Shown here: one piece after another, positions 55,605 through 64,000 of the stretch | How the letters are laid out: every line of letters begins with the position of its first letter | Position numbering within the stretch: position 1 is the stretch's first letter | NCBI RefSeq assembly: GCF_000350165.1 | Contig: NZ_CAUI01000023.1 | Span: forward strand, 558,001 to 622,000 | Direction of reading: 5' to 3' | Source of the DNA: Halanaerobium saccharolyticum subsp. saccharolyticum DSM 6643 | Lineage (GTDB): Bacteria > Bacillota > Halanaerobiia > Halanaerobiales > Halanaerobiaceae | Length of the DNA: 64,000 nucleotides | The notes under the pieces: generated by a model | What the model was told of the DNA's origin: nothing | What the model saw: the letters and a program-made list of their open reading frames with translations, nothing else | Database searches by the model: none | Made by a program: the position numbers and the translations under genes

Positions 55605-55637
55605 TTAAAAAAACCACCATTGATGGTGGTTTTTTTA
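55605..55637. terminator. Terminator after psuG
   Basis: AACCACCA-TTGA-TGGTGGTT with A-runs before and T-runs after, so it works in both directions; it ends the psuK-psuG unit. Confidence 0.88.
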
Positions 55638-55654
55638 ATAAAATTAGTAGCTCA

Positions 55655-56578
55655 TTAAGCTTTAGCAGCAAAAGCCTTTGCTATCTTAGCACCTACAACT
55701 GCATTGTTTCTTACTAAAGCAATATTTGTTTCTAAACTTTTCCCATCAGTTATTTCTTTAATTCTATCCAATAAAAATGGGGTTAACTCTTTGCCAGAAA
55801 TTCTTTTCTCTTTAGCTTCAGCTAATGCCTGTTCAATTTTTTCATTAATAACTGAGTATTCGATTTCATCAGCTTCTGGCACTGGATTAGCGATTAAAAC
55901 TCCTCCGTCTAAACCAAGTTCCCATTTTGCTCGTAAAATATCGGCTGTGTGTTCTGGGCTTTCTAATTTATAGTCACAATTAAATCCACTGTGTCGGCTG
56001 TAGAATGCTGGTAGTTCTTCTGTTTGATAACCAAGAACAGGAACCCCAAAAGTTTCTAATTTTTCTAAAGTTAAACCCAAATCTAATATTGATTTAGCAC
56101 CAGCTGCAATTACTGCAACTGAAGTTTTCTTTAACTCTTCTAGATCAGCTGAAATATCAAAAGTTTTTTCTGCTCCTCTGTGTACTCCACCAACTCCACC
56201 AGTAACAAAGATTTTAATTCCAGCTAAATCTGCTGCAATCATGGTTCCAGCTACTGTTGTTGCACCATGTTTTTTTTCTGCTAATACAATTGGTAGATCA
56301 CGCCGACTAACTTTAATTACTTCTTTGGATTCGCCTAAAAATTCAACCTCTTCTTTAGTTAAGCCAACTTTTATTTTGCCATCAATAATTCCAATAGTCG
56401 CTGGCACTGCACCATTAGCTCTAATTATATCTTCAATCTCTAATGCTGTTTCTATATTTTGAGGATATGGCATTCCATGAGCAATTATTGTTGATTCCAA
56501 AGCTACAACAGCTTTACCAGTGTTTAGTGCCTCTTTTACTTCCTCTTTGACCACTAAATATTTTTCTAAATTTTTCAT
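55655..56578 (-). CDS. psuG: Pseudouridine-5'-phosphate glycosidase
   Basis: This 307-residue enzyme splits pseudouridine 5'-phosphate into uracil and ribose 5-phosphate. PsuG landmarks are [17 protein letters not shown] near residue 22, [20 protein letters not shown] and [15 protein letters not shown]. It is 22 bp from the kinase gene, forming the standard two-step pseudouridine breakdown pathway. Confidence 0.95.
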   Translation of the reverse strand: MKNLEKYLVVKEEVKEALNTGKAVVALESTIIAHGMPYPQNIETALEIEDIIRANGAVPATIGIIDGKIKVGLTKEEVEFLGESKEVIKVSRRDLPIVLAEKKHGATTVAGTMIAADLAGIKIFVTGGVGGVHRGAEKTFDISADLEELKKTSVAVIAAGAKSILDLGLTLEKLETFGVPVLGYQTEELPAFYSRHSGFNCDYKLESPEHTADILRAKWELGLDGGVLIANPVPEADEIEYSVINEKIEQALAEAKEKRISGKELTPFLLDRIKEITDGKSLETNIALVRNNAVVGAKIAKAFAAKA

Positions 56579-56600
56579 TATATTACCTCCATATTATTTA

Positions 56601-57749
56601 TTATACTAATTCACTTAAATCCGGATTACATGTGAGTTCAGATTTGATAGTCAGAGTTGAAGCTTTAATTCCCAATTCTATAGACTCTTGAATAGACTTT
56701 TTATTCATGATACCAGCTACAAATCCAGCTGTTAATGCATCTCCCGCTCCAGTTGTCTCCACAATTTCTTCACTATTAATTTCAGGGGCTTTAAAATGCT
56801 CTAACTTGACTTTTTCTTTATTTCGACTGAGATAATAAACTCCTTTTTTGCCAGCACTAATGATCATCTCAGGCAAATGTTTATTTTCAGAATAAAATTT
56901 TTCTAAGCGCTGCATTCTATCTTTAATATTCAGTTTTTGAGTTGTTCCAGAAGCTTCCATTTTAACTAAACCAAGCAAAACTTCAATTTCATCAAGATTA
57001 GCTCTTAAATAATCTAGATAAATTAACTTATTTTTTAATTTTAAAGCTTTTTCAACTGAAACAGCATCAGCTATTTTAATCATTTTTTTGTCTCTAGCTA
57101 ATTCTAATAAAAATGAAATTGAACTTTCTTCTAAATTTGTATCAAAAATAAGCATTGAGGATGTTTCAATAATCTTTCTTTTTTCGTTCAAATAATTAAT
57201 ATCAATCTTTTTTAAAATTCTCATATCATTTACTGCCCCAATCAAATCTCCATTTTGGTCTAGATGAGCCAGATAAACTCCAGTTTTATTTTCCTGAGCT
57301 GAAGTAATTTTAAAATGCGAGATATCAACACCTACTGCTTTAGTTTCTTCTTTTAACTGTTCCCCAAAATGATCACTGCTAACTGCAGTCAGCAAAACAA
57401 CTTCTTGCTCCAACAGTGCAAGATCTTCTGCTATATTGCGCGCTACTCCGCCCGGACTCTCTTTGATCCATCCCGGACTGGAGCTACCTTTAATATAGTT
57501 TGGGCTATAACCTTTAATATCAAGATTAGCACCTCCAGCAATTACAACTTTCTTTTCAGGAGCAATAATATATCCCCTACCCAAAAGATAGCCTTTTGTG
57601 CTTAAGTGATGAATATATGTGCCTACAGCTGACTCTGAAATTTCAAGTTTATTTGCAATTTCTTCTCTACTGATTGTTGCATCCTTTTTAATTAAAACAA
57701 GAACTTCTTTTTCCCGTTCAGTTAATTTTTCTATTGCCAGCACCTCCAA
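56601..57749 (-). CDS. psuK: Pseudouridine kinase, PfkB family, with N-terminal HTH
   Basis: The first ~55 residues form a winged helix (TISREEIANKLEISESAVGTYI). The rest is a ribokinase-type kinase with GGANLDIKGYS and the GAGD motif ETTGAGDALTAGFVAG. It phosphorylates pseudouridine for PsuG. The frame opens at TTG 57749, which overlaps GGAGG; that ribosome binding site is 8 nt before an ATA at 57734, so the real start may be AUA, giving (M)EKLTEREKEVL. The fused HTH may let it bind DNA, but this is untested. Confidence 0.9.
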   Translation of the reverse strand: MEVLAIEKLTEREKEVLVLIKKDATISREEIANKLEISESAVGTYIHHLSTKGYLLGRGYIIAPEKKVVIAGGANLDIKGYSPNYIKGSSSPGWIKESPGGVARNIAEDLALLEQEVVLLTAVSSDHFGEQLKEETKAVGVDISHFKITSAQENKTGVYLAHLDQNGDLIGAVNDMRILKKIDINYLNEKRKIIETSSMLIFDTNLEESSISFLLELARDKKMIKIADAVSVEKALKLKNKLIYLDYLRANLDEIEVLLGLVKMEASGTTQKLNIKDRMQRLEKFYSENKHLPEMIISAGKKGVYYLSRNKEKVKLEHFKAPEINSEEIVETTGAGDALTAGFVAGIMNKKSIQESIELGIKASTLTIKSELTCNPDLSELV

Positions 57750-57791
57750 ATTTAAATATTTATTTACTTGTTTAAATTATTGTTTAAATAA

Positions 57792-57820
57792 AGTATAACA
57801 GATTTAGCTGCCTTTGTAAA
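57792..57820 (-). promoter_or_regulatory. Promoter of psuK-psuG
   Basis: TTTACA, 17 bp, TATACT, in the gap after the AEC gene. Confidence 0.75.
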
Positions 57821-57834
57821 TCATTTTTTAATTT

Positions 57835-58782
57835 TTAAATAATTTTTATTAATTTAAAAACAAATACAAATAAAGTTAAAGAAAAAACTGATCCCAATGT
57901 TGTCAGCATAACTATAGAAGCTGCTAAATTTTCATCTCCACCCATAGCTGCTGTTATAATGGCAGATGAAATTGAGGTTGGTACCCCAAACAAAATATAG
58001 ATTAAAAATATTTCACTATTGCTAAAATCAAGTAAAAGCGCTGCCATAACGGCCAGAAGAGGATTAATAATTAATTTGAAAATTGCTGAGGCAGCTGCAG
58101 GTTTAATATCTATAAATAATTTATCAACCCTAAAAGTGGCTCCAATTGTTAAAAGAGCCAAGGGAGTTGCTAAAACATCAAAATAATTTGCTGTGTTCTG
58201 CATTAATGGTGTCATTTTAAAGTTTATTAAAGACGCTATTATTCCCAGCCCAATTGCGATTATAAAAGGATTTTTAATAATATTTTTTAAAGCATCTTTA
58301 AATTGATTTTTCGCTTTATTATTAGAATTAGTCAATATGAGGACCAGCACTGCTAGAACATTATAGATTGGTACTACAAAAGCAACTACTAGAGAAGCTA
58401 AAGGTCCAACTGCCCCTGTTACATTTTCTAAAAGCGAAAAACCAACATATACAAAATTACCTCTAAAAGTTCCATGGATAAAAGCTCCCAGTTTGTTTTT
58501 CTCTTCAACAACAAATTTTGAATATATATAAATTAAAGCTACACTAATTATTGTTCCCATAATTGCAAAGCTAATTAATTCGAAATTAAAATTATCAACA
58601 ACTGAACTTCTGGAGACATTATTAAATAATTTTAATGGTAAGGCTATGTAAAAAACAATAAAATTGGCAGCAGTAATAAAATCCTTTTTAATTATATTTT
58701 TAGTTTTTAAAATAAATCCACTTAACATAATTAAAAAAATAGGCAAAGCAACACTTAGGCTAAATATGAAATTATCTAACAT
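57835..58782 (-). CDS. AEC-family (auxin efflux carrier-type) transporter
   Basis: This 315-residue protein has about ten membrane segments and matches the AEC/MleP family, with TLGSVFSLTLFVFVF near the C-terminus. AEC members move organic acids; some sit in nucleoside gene groups. It lies directly upstream of psuK on the same strand, so pseudouridine or ribose-related uptake is a possibility, though a separate promoter follows it. Confidence 0.85.
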   Translation of the reverse strand: MLDNFIFSLSVALPIFLIMLSGFILKTKNIIKKDFITAANFIVFYIALPLKLFNNVSRSSVVDNFNFELISFAIMGTIISVALIYIYSKFVVEEKNKLGAFIHGTFRGNFVYVGFSLLENVTGAVGPLASLVVAFVVPIYNVLAVLVLILTNSNNKAKNQFKDALKNIIKNPFIIAIGLGIIASLINFKMTPLMQNTANYFDVLATPLALLTIGATFRVDKLFIDIKPAAASAIFKLIINPLLAVMAALLLDFSNSEIFLIYILFGVPTSISSAIITAAMGGDENLAASIVMLTTLGSVFSLTLFVFVFKLIKII

Positions 58783-58811
58783 TATTACCTCCTGTACTTA
58801 TTAATATCTAT

Positions 58812-58838
58812 TAAAAAAGCCGCCCAAAAAGGGCGGCG
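58812..58838 (-). terminator. Terminator after superoxide reductase gene
   Basis: GCCGCCC-TTTTT-GGGCGGC on the minus strand, then TTTTTT. Confidence 0.92.
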
Positions 58839-58865
58839 GTTAAGTATTTATTTTATTTGAAATTA

Positions 58866-59222
58866 TTATTCTACAACTTTAATTTCTTTTCTTCCTTCCC
58901 AGTGACCATGAAGGTTACAGAAAGCATATACATTTAAATCACAAGATTCTTCTAATTTAACATTCAAGGTAGCTTCTGCTTTCATATCAGGAGTAAATTC
59001 TACTCTAGCAAGGCTTGCATAATTAGCATATAGATCAAAATACTGAATATAGTGATCTTTACCCATTGGATGAGTGATTTCCTTACCAAAAGTAACTTTC
59101 ACTTCAAAATACTCACCTTTTTTAACTTCATCAGGACATTGAATATAAGGAACATGTTTTTTCTCTAAGGCTGTCTTGTCTTCACCAGTGTTTTCCAACT
59201 TCTTAAGATCATAATAACCCAT
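58866..59222 (-). CDS. Superoxide reductase (neelaredoxin type)
   Basis: This 118-residue enzyme reduces superoxide to peroxide without releasing oxygen. The iron site is visible: E20 and H23 (EKKHVP), H51 (ITHPMG), H57 (KDHY), C102 and H105 (FCNLHGHW). It lacks the N-terminal desulforedoxin domain, so it is the single-iron class. Together with rubrerythrin upstream it handles oxygen exposure in an anaerobe. A TTGACC-17-TATTTA promoter lies at 59258-59286. Confidence 0.95.
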   Translation of the reverse strand: MGYYDLKKLENTGEDKTALEKKHVPYIQCPDEVKKGEYFEVKVTFGKEITHPMGKDHYIQYFDLYANYASLARVEFTPDMKAEATLNVKLEESCDLNVYAFCNLHGHWEGRKEIKVVE

Positions 59223-59257
59223 TTTAAAATTCCTCCTTATAGTTTGTGATTAATTAT

Positions 59258-59286
59258 TAAATATTCTAAATTAACTTTTAGGTCAA
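59258..59286 (-). promoter_or_regulatory. Promoter of superoxide reductase gene
   Basis: TTGACC (59286-59281), 17 bp, TATTTA (59263-59258). Confidence 0.55.
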
Positions 59287-59383
59287 TTTAGAAAATTTTA
59301 TTTTTTTATAACGAACAAACTAACTCTTTAAATCAATTATAGTCACTGTTTAGATTACTATAAATAATTATATCAAAAAATAA

Positions 59384-59941
59384 TTACTTAGTAAACTTAC
59401 GAAATGCTGAGCTAGGTTCTCCACATACAGGACATTTATCTGGTAAACCATCTACTACAGTGTGTCCACAAACTTCACAGATAGTTACATATTCTAATTC
59501 AATATCTTCTCCATTATCTACATGCTCTTTTGCATTTCTAAATAATTTAGCATGGATCTGCTCAGCTTCTAAAGCATAGTGGAATGAACGAACTGCATCT
59601 GACTCACCCTGTTCTTTGGCAACAATACTGTATGTAGGATACATCTGTTCCACTTCTCCCTCTTCGCCTTCAATAGCTCCAACAAGGTTTTCAGATGTTG
59701 TGCCTAAACCAAATTCTCCACCACCAGCAACTAAAAAATCTCCTTCAACATTATCATGAGCTGCAAAGTGATTTCCTGCATGAACTTCTTCAGCATAAGC
59801 AATAGCATCAAATAAAAGCGCTACGTTTTCAAAGCCTTCTTCGTCTGCTTTTTGGCCCCAAACCTTATATCTCTGATAAGCCATACTTTCTCCAGCATAA
59901 GCAGAACGTAAATTTTGAGCTGTCATATCATTTTTAACCAT
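59384..59941 (-). CDS. rbr: Rubrerythrin
   Basis: This 185-residue peroxide-reducing diiron protein has an N-terminal ferritin-like four-helix domain with ESMAYQRYK and YAEEVHAGNH ligand regions, and a C-terminal rubredoxin domain with CEVCGH and CPVCGEP binding one iron. It should detoxify the peroxide made by superoxide reductase. The promoter at 59985-60014 is strong and an AATAACTAGTTATT palindrome lies just upstream of it. Confidence 0.95.
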   Translation of the reverse strand: MVKNDMTAQNLRSAYAGESMAYQRYKVWGQKADEEGFENVALLFDAIAYAEEVHAGNHFAAHDNVEGDFLVAGGGEFGLGTTSENLVGAIEGEEGEVEQMYPTYSIVAKEQGESDAVRSFHYALEAEQIHAKLFRNAKEHVDNGEDIELEYVTICEVCGHTVVDGLPDKCPVCGEPSSAFRKFTK

Positions 59942-59984
59942 ATTTTAAAAATACCTCCATTTATTAATAATTATTACTGTTAAT

Positions 59985-60014
59985 AGTATAGCATTCTTAA
60001 TTATGTTATGTCAA
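59985..60014 (-). promoter_or_regulatory. Promoter of rubrerythrin gene
   Basis: TTGACA, 18 bp, TATACT on the minus strand; start codon about 44 bp downstream of the -10. Confidence 0.8.
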
Positions 60015-60015
60015 G

Positions 60016-60029
60016 AATAACTAGTTATT
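60016..60029. promoter_or_regulatory. Palindrome at the rubrerythrin promoter
   Basis: AATAACTAGTTATT is a perfect 14-bp palindrome immediately upstream of the -35. It does not match the PerR consensus. A regulator site is a guess. Confidence 0.35.
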
Positions 60030-60175
60030 GAGTATAAAAAACGTTTATAGTTCCTCTATATAATATTATTTCTATTTAAATGTTTTATTTCCTGCTTTTT
60101 AATTAAATATAGTTAAATTTTTAATTTGTTTTAATCTGTTATCTTTATTTTTTTGATTATTCTTTAAACTTAAGT

Positions 60176-60205
60176 AAAAAAAAACGACTGGATGCACTCC
60201 AGTCG
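60176..60205 (-). terminator. Terminator after typA
   Basis: CGACTGGA-GTGCA-TCCAGTCG followed by TTTTTTTTT on the minus strand. Confidence 0.93.
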
Positions 60206-60215
60206 GATAGTTATA

Positions 60216-62021
60216 TTATTTGTTATTTCTGAGTCTTGTTTTTTCTTTTAAAATCTTTTTACGCAGACGAATCGCTTCTGGAGTAATTTCTACTAATTCA
60301 TCATCTTCTATAAATTCTAAAGCCTGCTCTAAAGTGAATTTCTTTGCAGGAGCCAAATTAATAGAATCATCAGAACCAGAAGCTCTAACATTTGTCAGTT
60401 TCTTATTTTTACAAGCATTAACTGTTAGGTCATTATCACGACTGTGTAAGCCAATAATCATTCCCTCATAGACCTTAGTTCCAGGCTCAATAAACATTTC
60501 GCCTCTATCTTCTAAATTAGAAAGTGCATAACCCATAGCCGTTCCCTGCTGATTGGAAACCAAAACACCATTTTTCCGTTTTGGTACTTCACCTTTAAAT
60601 GGTTCATATTTTTCAAAAGAACGGATCAAAGTACCCTCACCACTGGTATCATTGATAAATTCACTCCTAAAACCAATTAATCCTCTAGTTGGCACTAAAT
60701 ATTCTAAATGTACATAATCACCTTCGGGCATCATAGAATGCATAATTCCCTTACGTTGATTTAATTTATTAATAACTGTACCAGAATATTTTTCCGGAAG
60801 CTCGACCATAACCTTCTCTATCGGTTCATGTTTTTTACCATCAATTTCTTTCATTAAAACTTCAGGCTTAGAAACAGAAACTTCATATCCTTCCCGGCGC
60901 ATATTTTCTAGTAAAATTGATAAATGAAGTTCTCCCCGACCAGAAACTTTAAAAGCTTCAGTATTTTCGGCTTTTTCGACTCTCAAACCAACATTAACTT
61001 CTAACTCCCTCTCTAAGCGAGCTTTGAGGTGGCGAGTAGTTAAATAATCGCCTTCTAAACCTGCAAAAGGAGAATCATTGACTAAAAAATACATAGCCAG
61101 AGTTGGCTCAGCAATTTCAATCATTGGTAGCGGATCTACCTTACCTACTTCACATACTGTTTCCCCAATCGAAATATCCGGGATACCAGCAATTGATACA
61201 ATTTCTCCACTGTGAGTTTCTTCAACTGCATTCTGTTTTAAACCTTCATAAACAGATAATTTAGTGATCTTACCTTTTTTAGTTGAACCATCACGCTTAT
61301 AAACTTCAACTTGCTGGCCATCTTCGAGCGTACCCTTATAAACACGACCAATACCAATTCGACCAAGATAATCATCATAAGCAAGATCATAAACCTGCAT
61401 CTGCAGTGGTTCAGCATCTAAATCTGGATAACTATCCACCGTGTCAATAATAGTTTCAAAAAGTGGTTCTAAATTTTCACTTTCATGATCAAGTTCAAAA
61501 AATGCTTTTCCCTCAACAGCAATTCCATAAATTACAGGAAATTCCAATTGATCGTCATCTGCAGAAAGCTCGATAAAAAGATCAATAATCTCATCATGCA
61601 CTTCTTCTGCTCGTTGATTATTTTTATCTATTTTATTAATAAAAACAATTGGTTTAATTCCTTTTTCCAAAGACTTTTTTAATACAAATCTTGTTTGTGG
61701 CATTGGTCCTTCGGAAGCATCTACAATTAAAATTGCAGAATCTACAGCCTTAATAACTCGTTCTACCTCTGAAGAAAAGTCAGCATGACCGGGAGTGTCA
61801 ACTATATTTATTTTAACTCCATTATGCTCGATAGCACAATTTTTCGAATAAATTGTGATCCCGCGCTCACGCTCAAGGTCATTACTATCCATTATACAAT
61901 CAACTACATCTTCATTTTCTCTAAAAACTCCACTCTGATTTAAAAAAGCATCAACTAAGGTTGATTTACCAGCATCAACATGTGCAATAACCGCCAGATT
62001 TATTATTTCTCTTTTATCCAC
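60216..62021 (-). CDS. typA: Translational GTPase TypA/BipA (GTG start)
   Basis: This 601-residue ribosome-associated GTPase has G1 AHVDAGKST, switch II DTPGHAD and NKID. An EF-G-like domain set and the BipA-specific C-terminal domain ([21 protein letters not shown] region) follow. Start is GTG at 62021, with AAAGGG 8 nt upstream. It acts in ribosome assembly and stress adaptation, including cold, and cold-shock genes lie next door. It is transcribed alone. Confidence 0.96.
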   Translation of the reverse strand: MDKREIINLAVIAHVDAGKSTLVDAFLNQSGVFRENEDVVDCIMDSNDLERERGITIYSKNCAIEHNGVKINIVDTPGHADFSSEVERVIKAVDSAILIVDASEGPMPQTRFVLKKSLEKGIKPIVFINKIDKNNQRAEEVHDEIIDLFIELSADDDQLEFPVIYGIAVEGKAFFELDHESENLEPLFETIIDTVDSYPDLDAEPLQMQVYDLAYDDYLGRIGIGRVYKGTLEDGQQVEVYKRDGSTKKGKITKLSVYEGLKQNAVEETHSGEIVSIAGIPDISIGETVCEVGKVDPLPMIEIAEPTLAMYFLVNDSPFAGLEGDYLTTRHLKARLERELEVNVGLRVEKAENTEAFKVSGRGELHLSILLENMRREGYEVSVSKPEVLMKEIDGKKHEPIEKVMVELPEKYSGTVINKLNQRKGIMHSMMPEGDYVHLEYLVPTRGLIGFRSEFINDTSGEGTLIRSFEKYEPFKGEVPKRKNGVLVSNQQGTAMGYALSNLEDRGEMFIEPGTKVYEGMIIGLHSRDNDLTVNACKNKKLTNVRASGSDDSINLAPAKKFTLEQALEFIEDDELVEITPEAIRLRKKILKEKTRLRNNK

Positions 62022-62186
62022 TCTAAAAACCCTTTCTCTTATAAAGTTAAATTAAACTTCCTTATTTTTTTATCATCTATTTATTTATATTCACTTAATA
62101 TCAGCAAAAATATTTAAAATTTTATCTATATAATTGTAATTATTTTAAATTTAATTAAAATATTACATTTAGTTATTATAATCAAA

Positions 62187-62222
62187 AAAGCCCTGACCAC
62201 TTAAAAAAGCAATCAGGGCTTT
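62187..62222 (-). terminator. Terminator after first cold-shock gene
   Basis: AAAGCCCTGA pairs with TCAGGGCTTT around a 16-nt loop, then T-rich sequence on the minus strand. Confidence 0.85.
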
Positions 62223-62250
62223 CAATTCTATTATAAAACTATTATTTGCT

Positions 62251-62454
62251 TTATAACTTAACGATGTTAGCAGCTTGTGGGCCGCGATCGCCTTCTACGA
62301 TTTCAAATTCTACTTCCTGACCTTCTTCAAGGTTTTTGAAACCTTCTTCTTCAATAGCTGAGAAGTGTGCGAACACGTCGTCTCCGTCTTCTCTTTCAAT
62401 AAAGCCAAAACCTTTTTTCCCATCAAACCACTTAACTGTTCCTGTGTAAATCAT
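62251..62454 (-). CDS. Cold-shock protein, CspA family
   Basis: This 67-residue single-stranded nucleic acid-binding protein has RNP1 KGFGFI and RNP2 DVFAHF. It differs from the copy at 62716-62919 by a single residue (EEEGF versus EEDGF). AGGAGG precedes the ATG. The promoter at 62518-62546 gives a ~55-nt leader containing a hairpin. It probably melts RNA structure in the cold. Confidence 0.96.
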   Translation of the reverse strand: MIYTGTVKWFDGKKGFGFIEREDGDDVFAHFSAIEEEGFKNLEEGQEVEFEIVEGDRGPQAANIVKL

Positions 62455-62478
62455 TAAATTATTCCTCCTATTATTAAC

Positions 62479-62511
62479 GATGGAATTGTTACTTGTTTTT
62501 TGTTTTCCATC
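62479..62511 (-). promoter_or_regulatory. Leader hairpin of first cold-shock gene
   Basis: GATGGAA and TTCCATC pair around a 19-nt A/C-rich loop just upstream of the ribosome binding site. A similar hairpin occurs at 62947-62975. Confidence 0.5.
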
Positions 62512-62517
62512 TTTTAC

Positions 62518-62546
62518 AGTTTAGCATTATTATATGCTTCTGTCAA
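62518..62546 (-). promoter_or_regulatory. Promoter of first cold-shock gene
   Basis: TTGACA, 17 bp, TAAACT. Confidence 0.75.
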
Positions 62547-62655
62547 CTGTTATTTAAAATTATATTTTTATAACATTAATTTTCTCTTTTATAGATCGAC
62601 ATTTAGCCGACCAAACTCTTTTTGTGTTCTAGTTTACATTCTTATAAAGCAGCTT

Positions 62656-62692
62656 TAGAAAAGCTCTGTCCAATTAAATGAACAGAGCCTTA
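62656..62692 (-). terminator. Terminator after second cold-shock gene
   Basis: GCTCTGT pairs with ACAGAGC around a 12-nt loop, followed by TTTT on the minus strand. Confidence 0.8.
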
Positions 62693-62715
62693 AATTCATA
62701 AAACTATTTTATGCT

Positions 62716-62919
62716 TTATAATTTAACGATATTAGCAGCTTGTGGGCCGCGATCGCCTTCTACGATTTCGAATTCTACTTCTTGACCTTCTTCAAGGTTT
62801 TTGAAACCGTCTTCTTCAATAGCTGAGAAGTGTGCGAACACGTCGTCTCCGTCTTCTCTTTCAATAAAGCCAAAACCTTTTTTCCCATCAAACCACTTAA
62901 CTGTTCCTGTGTAAATCAT
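62716..62919 (-). CDS. Cold-shock protein, CspA family (second copy)
   Basis: This 67-residue protein is identical to its neighbour except Asp for Glu near residue 37, and the DNA is nearly identical as well. It has its own promoter (62983-63011) and terminator, so the two are a tandem duplication with separate expression, not an operon. RNP1 and RNP2 motifs are intact. Confidence 0.96.
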   Translation of the reverse strand: MIYTGTVKWFDGKKGFGFIEREDGDDVFAHFSAIEEDGFKNLEEGQEVEFEIVEGDRGPQAANIVKL

Positions 62920-62946
62920 TAAATAAATTCCTCCTAATTTTTAACA

Positions 62947-62975
62947 ATGGAAATGTTTCTTGTTTTTTTCTCCAT
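62947..62975 (-). promoter_or_regulatory. Leader hairpin of second cold-shock gene
   Basis: ATGGA and TCCAT pair around a 19-nt A-rich loop resembling the first copy's loop (AAACAAG core). Confidence 0.45.
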
Positions 62976-62982
62976 CTCCCAT

Positions 62983-63011
62983 AGTATAGCATTCTGATAT
63001 AACTCTGTCAA
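62983..63011 (-). promoter_or_regulatory. Promoter of second cold-shock gene
   Basis: TTGACA, 17 bp, TATACT: close to consensus. Confidence 0.88.
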
Positions 63012-63039
63012 GGGTTATTTAAAATTATTTTGATATATC

Positions 63040-63885
63040 TCATTTTTTCGCTAAAAAATCTAATAGTTTATTATTCCGTTTTACTTTAGATTTTCCAAGC
63101 CAGATTAAGTGACCCCAAAAATCATCAGCATAGATTTCCGATTCTTTTATATTCACTGCTGCATATTCTGCATGCTTAAAAGAAACTGATTGATCATATT
63201 TACTGTGCATTATTAAAGTAGGGATTTCTATTTTCTGCAGCACTTCTTTTGCTGTCTGGTGTTCAAGATCATAGATAAAACCATTATCTGAACCATAACG
63301 GTTTGTCATTTCAACTAATTCTTTTATATCAGAACTCTCCATTTGATTCATAACTTCTTTTATCGAGAGGGTTGAAAACTGAGATAAAAATATTTTTGCA
63401 AAAAACTTAGGAAAGTTATTAGCGAGCTTGCGCAGCATAAACCAGGTAATTTTTTGTATTTTTGGGTTAAAAATAATTTTTCCTACATTATAATCTAAAT
63501 CATTTTTGCTCAACCAGGCTTTAGATGCTGCTGACTCTAAAACTAACTTTTTAACTCTAGCTGGATAATTAGCTGCCAGATAAATTGCAGTTAATCCCCC
63601 TGCAGAAACACCGATTAAATAAACTTTATCTATTTTTAGATAATCTAAAAATTCAACCAAGACTTTTGCGGTTTCAGCTGCGGTTTTACCAACTTCCACA
63701 TCTGTTCTGCCATAACCGGGACGCGAAGGAGTTAAAATGCTGTAGCCGGCATCTAAAAGAGGTTGATAGCCAAAGTTTTCCTGTGAGTTAGAGTGACCGC
63801 CGTGCAAATTTAAAATTACCGGACCAGCTCCCCGCAAAGTATATTCTATTTTCCCTTTTTCCAGTTTTGCAATCTCACTTTTCAT
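63040..63885 (-). CDS. Alpha/beta hydrolase
   Basis: This 281-residue hydrolase has an oxyanion loop LNLHGGHSN, nucleophile elbow GVSAGG (S94), an acidic residue in MHSKYDQSV, and a terminal His in DDFWGHLIWLGK. The frame continues upstream to 63975, but that stretch is the neighbour's sequence in another frame; GGGG lies before ATG 63885. It overlaps the upstream gene by 11 bp. The substrate is unknown; no membrane anchor is seen. Confidence 0.87.
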   Translation of the reverse strand: MKSEIAKLEKGKIEYTLRGAGPVILNLHGGHSNSQENFGYQPLLDAGYSILTPSRPGYGRTDVEVGKTAAETAKVLVEFLDYLKIDKVYLIGVSAGGLTAIYLAANYPARVKKLVLESAASKAWLSKNDLDYNVGKIIFNPKIQKITWFMLRKLANNFPKFFAKIFLSQFSTLSIKEVMNQMESSDIKELVEMTNRYGSDNGFIYDLEHQTAKEVLQKIEIPTLIMHSKYDQSVSFKHAEYAAVNIKESEIYADDFWGHLIWLGKSKVKRNNKLLDFLAKK

Positions 63886-64000
63886 TTTTATCAACCCCAT
63901 TAAAGCTTCCAAATTCAAGAAACTCAACCACAAGATCAGCAGTTTCTTCCTGAAAGTGAATATCTTTATGGCCATAAGGTAAAACTATAAAATCTTTTAA
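63875..64000 (-). CDS. C-terminal end of a second hydrolase-like gene (cut by window edge)
   Basis: The last 41 codons of a minus-strand gene enter from the right edge: LPYGHKDIHFQEETADLVVE and a tail ending DKNEK. The PYGHKDIHF and VVEFL spacing matches the catalytic-His end of alpha/beta hydrolases and resembles the tail of the downstream gene, so the two may be paralogues. Too little is present to be sure. Confidence 0.55.
   Translation of the reverse strand, partial: LKDFIVLPYGHKDIHFQEETADLVVEFLEFGSFNGVDKNEK

Noticed and set aside
63886-63975. 30-residue N-terminal extension of the alpha/beta hydrolase
   Set aside because: The stretch is the coding sequence of the upstream gene in another frame, and the ribosome binding site supports ATG 63885.
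1-64000. CRISPR arrays, prophage or complete insertion sequences
   Set aside because: No regularly spaced direct repeats, no cas, integrase or intact transposase genes were seen.

Overview
The window reads as chromosomal DNA of an AT-rich, anaerobic, halophilic Firmicute that has an outer membrane. My best guess is Halanaerobiales, probably Halanaerobium; this rests on gene content and style and was not checked by any search. Ribosome binding sites are strong (GGAGG type), promoters are SigA-like (TTGACA-17-TATAAT), and anaerobe oxygen defence is present (superoxide reductase, rubrerythrin). A complete Kdo, lipid A and LPS-core gene block, together with solute-binding proteins that lack a lipobox cysteine, points to a diderm cell with a periplasm.

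Layout. 0-6.2 kb: a sugar-uptake operon on the minus strand (ArsR-type regulator, binding protein, two permeases, GH2 glycosidase; no ATPase). 6.3-8.9 kb: a LarA-family protein and S-adenosylhomocysteine hydrolase. 9.2-11.4 kb: a plus-strand LytTR regulator, DUF3021 membrane protein and alpha/beta hydrolase. 11.4-17.7 kb: a SoxB/YunD-like metallophosphoesterase, TauE/SafE exporter, APC permease, SulP permease and TlpA-like thioredoxin. 17.7-21.4 kb: purine salvage, with an NCS2 permease behind a guanine riboswitch, and adenine deaminase. 21.5-23.9 kb: OsmC, DUF134 and CoA-disulfide-reductase-like genes. 24.3 kb: tRNA-Glu. 24.6 kb: acetamidase/formamidase.

25.5-44.8 kb is a nearly unbroken minus-strand envelope cluster. 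In transcription order it runs: HutP-family protein, msbA, DUF374 acyltransferase, lpxK, kdsB, kdsA, kdsD, lpxL-type acyltransferase, waaA, two GT9 heptosyltransferases, a GT2, a GT4, O-antigen ligase, a frameshifted GT4, an intact GT4, a decayed GT4, an NAD-dependent sugar epimerase and a WaaP-like kinase. The early genes build and flip Kdo-lipid A. The later ones extend the core, and their last third is decaying or phase-variable.

44.8-51.9 kb: a BtuF-like binding protein, NadE, a membrane pseudokinase, Pgi, a secreted acidic low-complexity protein and a split YraQ/ArsP-like permease pair behind a CsoR-like inverted repeat. 52-55.5 kb: an oligopeptide ABC importer without ATPases. 55.6-58.8 kb: PsuG/PsuK pseudouridine breakdown with an AEC transporter. 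58.8-62 kb: superoxide reductase, rubrerythrin and TypA. 62.2-64 kb: two near-identical cold-shock genes and alpha/beta hydrolases, the last cut by the window edge.

The most notable observations are: homopolymer-tract frameshifts confined to LPS glycosyltransferases; the guanine riboswitch with a long expression platform; a HutP homologue that lacks two metal-ligand histidines at the head of the LPS block; a transmembrane pseudokinase; and two genes whose best start codons appear to be AUU and AUA.
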